Below, piece by piece: positions 21,696-23,066 of a stretch of DNA of 23,066 nt (position 1 is its first letter; every line of letters begins with the position of its first letter). Source of the DNA: SHZI01 sp049290495 (lineage in GTDB: Bacteria > Pseudomonadota > Gammaproteobacteria > Steroidobacterales > GCA-2729495); assembly GCA_049290495.1 (NCBI GenBank), contig JBATNV010000316.1, positions 1 through 23,066 of the forward strand. Direction: 5' to 3'. The notes under the pieces are model-generated. The model had not been told where the DNA came from and did no database searches. It was given only the letters and a program-made list of their open reading frames with translations. Position numbers and translations under genes: made by a program.

Positions 21696-23066
21696 TCAGC
21701 CAAATTCGACGATGGGTTGATCGACGACGAGGCTCTGGCCCTGTTCGACCAGTACCTTGGCGATGGTCACATCACCAGTGGCACGCAGACTGTTCTCCAT
21801 CTTCATGGCTTCGATCACGGCGATCTCCTCACCGGCTTTCAGTTCCTGGCCGACCGTTGCCGTGAGCCGGACCAGCAGGCCGGGCATGGGCGAGAGCAGG
21901 AACTTCGACAGGTCCGGCGGCGTCTTGGCGATCATCAACCGGTTCAGCGCGGCGGTACGCGGCTCACAGACCAGTGCGTCAGTCTGGGCGCCCCGGTGCG
22001 TGAGCCGATAGCGCACGCCGATTCGGTCGAGTTGCAGGCAGGCCTGCTTGCCATTGACCTCGACGCGGATCAGCGCTTCGCCAAAGCGCCAGGCAGTGAT
22101 GACGCGAAATGTCTCGCCGTCGAGCCCGACTTCACAGCCATCGCCGAGTGACAGCACGGTGACCGGGTATTGTTCCTTGTCGGTGCAGACCACGAAGTCG
22201 CTGCCGACGCGCCGTTCATGGCTCGGTAACTGCCCGGAAAGTTTGGCGGCACGATCCATCAGGCGGCGGTGGATGGTGGCCGCGACCACGATGGCCAGCT
22301 TCGGATCGGCACGCGGAACATCGGCGGTATGGAAGCCGTCCGGATATTCCTCGGCAATCAGGTTTGTGCTGAGCCGGCCCTCACGGAACCTCGGGTGCGA
22401 GATCAGCGCATTCAGAAAGCTGATGTTGTGCGACACGCCGCGGATGTAATAGGCATCCAGCGCTTCGCCCATGCGCTCGATGGCCTGCTCGCGGTTGTCG
22501 CCGCTGGTGATCAGCTTGGCGATCATCGGGTCGTAGTACATCGAGACTTCGCTGCCTTCCTCGATGCCGGTATCAACGCGCACATGCGTGCTGGCAGCAG
22601 GAGGCTGGCAACGCACCAGGCGGCCGATAGACGGCAGGAAGTTGCGGAAAGGATCTTCAGCGTAGACGCGCGCCTCAATCGCCCAGCCGCTGATCTTTAC
22701 GTCCTTCTGCTCCAGTGGCAGCTGTTCTCCAGCGGCGACGCGGATCATGAGTTCAACCAGGTCGAGTCCGGTGATGATCTCGGTTACCGGATGCTCGACC
22801 TGCAGACGCGTGTTCATCTCGAGGAAATAGAAGTTGCGCTCGCGATCAACGATGAACTCGACCGTACCGGCGGATTCGTAGCTTACGGCCTTCGCCAGTG
22901 CGACCGCCTGTTCACCCATGGCCTTGCGGGTTTTTTCGTCCAGGAAAGGCGAGGGCGCTTCTTCGATTACTTTCTGATGCCGGCGCTGGATCGAACACTC
23001 GCGTTCGTTCAGGTACAGCGTATTGCCCTGTGAGTCGGCCAGTATCTGGATCTCGATGTGGCGGGG
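21696..23066 (-). CDS. Acetyl/propionyl-CoA carboxylase biotin-containing subunit, C-terminal part
   Basis: The frame is open to the right edge, so the gene starts outside the window; 456 residues are seen. They include the end of the biotin carboxylase ATP-grasp domain, with CSIQRRHQKVIEEAPSP and the catalytic-loop motif EMNTRLQVEHPVTE. The biotin carboxylase C-terminal domain follows, then a linker, and finally a biotinyl domain with the attachment Lys in EAMKMENS (codon at 21803-21801). This fused architecture fits the alpha subunit of acyl-CoA carboxylases such as PccA, MccA and AccA3. With mce and meaB immediately downstream, propionyl-CoA is the likeliest substrate; methylcrotonyl- or geranyl-CoA cannot be excluded from sequence alone. 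The biotin it needs would be supplied by the bio genes at the left end. Confidence 0.93.
   Translation of the reverse strand, partial: PRHIEIQILADSQGNTLYLNERECSIQRRHQKVIEEAPSPFLDEKTRKAMGEQAVALAKAVSYESAGTVEFIVDRERNFYFLEMNTRLQVEHPVTEIITGLDLVELMIRVAAGEQLPLEQKDVKISGWAIEARVYAEDPFRNFLPSIGRLVRCQPPAASTHVRVDTGIEEGSEVSMYYDPMIAKLITSGDNREQAIERMGEALDAYYIRGVSHNISFLNALISHPRFREGRLSTNLIAEEYPDGFHTADVPRADPKLAIVVAATIHRRLMDRAAKLSGQLPSHERRVGSDFVVCTDKEQYPVTVLSLGDGCEVGLDGETFRVITAWRFGEALIRVEVNGKQACLQLDRIGVRYRLTHRGAQTDALVCEPRTAALNRLMIAKTPPDLSKFLLSPMPGLLVRLTATVGQELKAGEEIAVIEAMKMENSLRATGDVTIAKVLVEQGQSLVVDQPIVEFG

Overview
The window is 23 kb of GC-rich (roughly 63% by eye), densely coding chromosomal DNA from a Gram-negative bacterium. 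It encodes a TonB-dependent outer-membrane receptor, a lipoprotein adaptor, a Tat-exported enzyme and a REP-type repeat array whose units start with GTAG. Together these suggest a gammaproteobacterium, perhaps near the Xanthomonadales, Nevskiales or Steroidobacterales. The taxonomic placement is inference. No plasmid, phage, IS or CRISPR hallmarks were seen.

Layout. (1) 1-2684 (+): end of a biotin operon, bioF (5'-truncated by the window), bioD and bioA, joined by 4-base ATGA overlaps. An LLM-class (luciferase-like) flavin oxidoreductase follows 42 bases later, at 2727-3740. (2) 9664-3745 (-): a compact five-gene transcription unit. It encodes a membrane TVP38/VTT domain fused to a mercuric-reductase-like FAD disulfide reductase, an ABC ATPase, a lipoprotein MacA-type adaptor, a MacB/FtsX-type permease and a cytochrome b561. 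(3) 9721-11139 (+): an aldehyde dehydrogenase divergent from that unit. (4) 14350-11147 (-): a 1067-residue TonB-dependent receptor, divergent across a 221-base control region from a Tat-signal ThDP enzyme (14572-16485) and an aldo/keto reductase (16500-17477). (5) 17474-17697: a REP array whose first, truncated unit supplies the reductase stop codon. (6) 17775-19413 (+): a stand-alone malonyl/acyl transferase (FabD-like) and a DedA-family membrane protein. (7) 23066-19449 (-): propionyl/acyl-CoA carboxylase biotin subunit (5'-truncated by the window), the GTPase MeaB, methylmalonyl-CoA epimerase and an orphan ParA-like ATPase, all closely spaced.

How the genes fit together. The left end makes biotin, and the right end encodes a biotin-dependent carboxylase with helpers of the propionyl-CoA to succinyl-CoA route. 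These two ends are clear. The middle is less ordinary. The five-gene minus-strand unit couples a membrane-tethered thiol/flavin reductase and a b-type cytochrome to a MacAB-like efflux pump, which suggests redox-linked export. The receptor, exported ThDP enzyme and reductase look like an uptake-and-cleavage module for an unknown substrate. Both proposals are inference from gene order and domain content.

Gene density is very high. Convergent gene pairs are separated by only 4, 7 and 35 bases, and the longest gene-free stretch is the 297 bases that hold the REP array.
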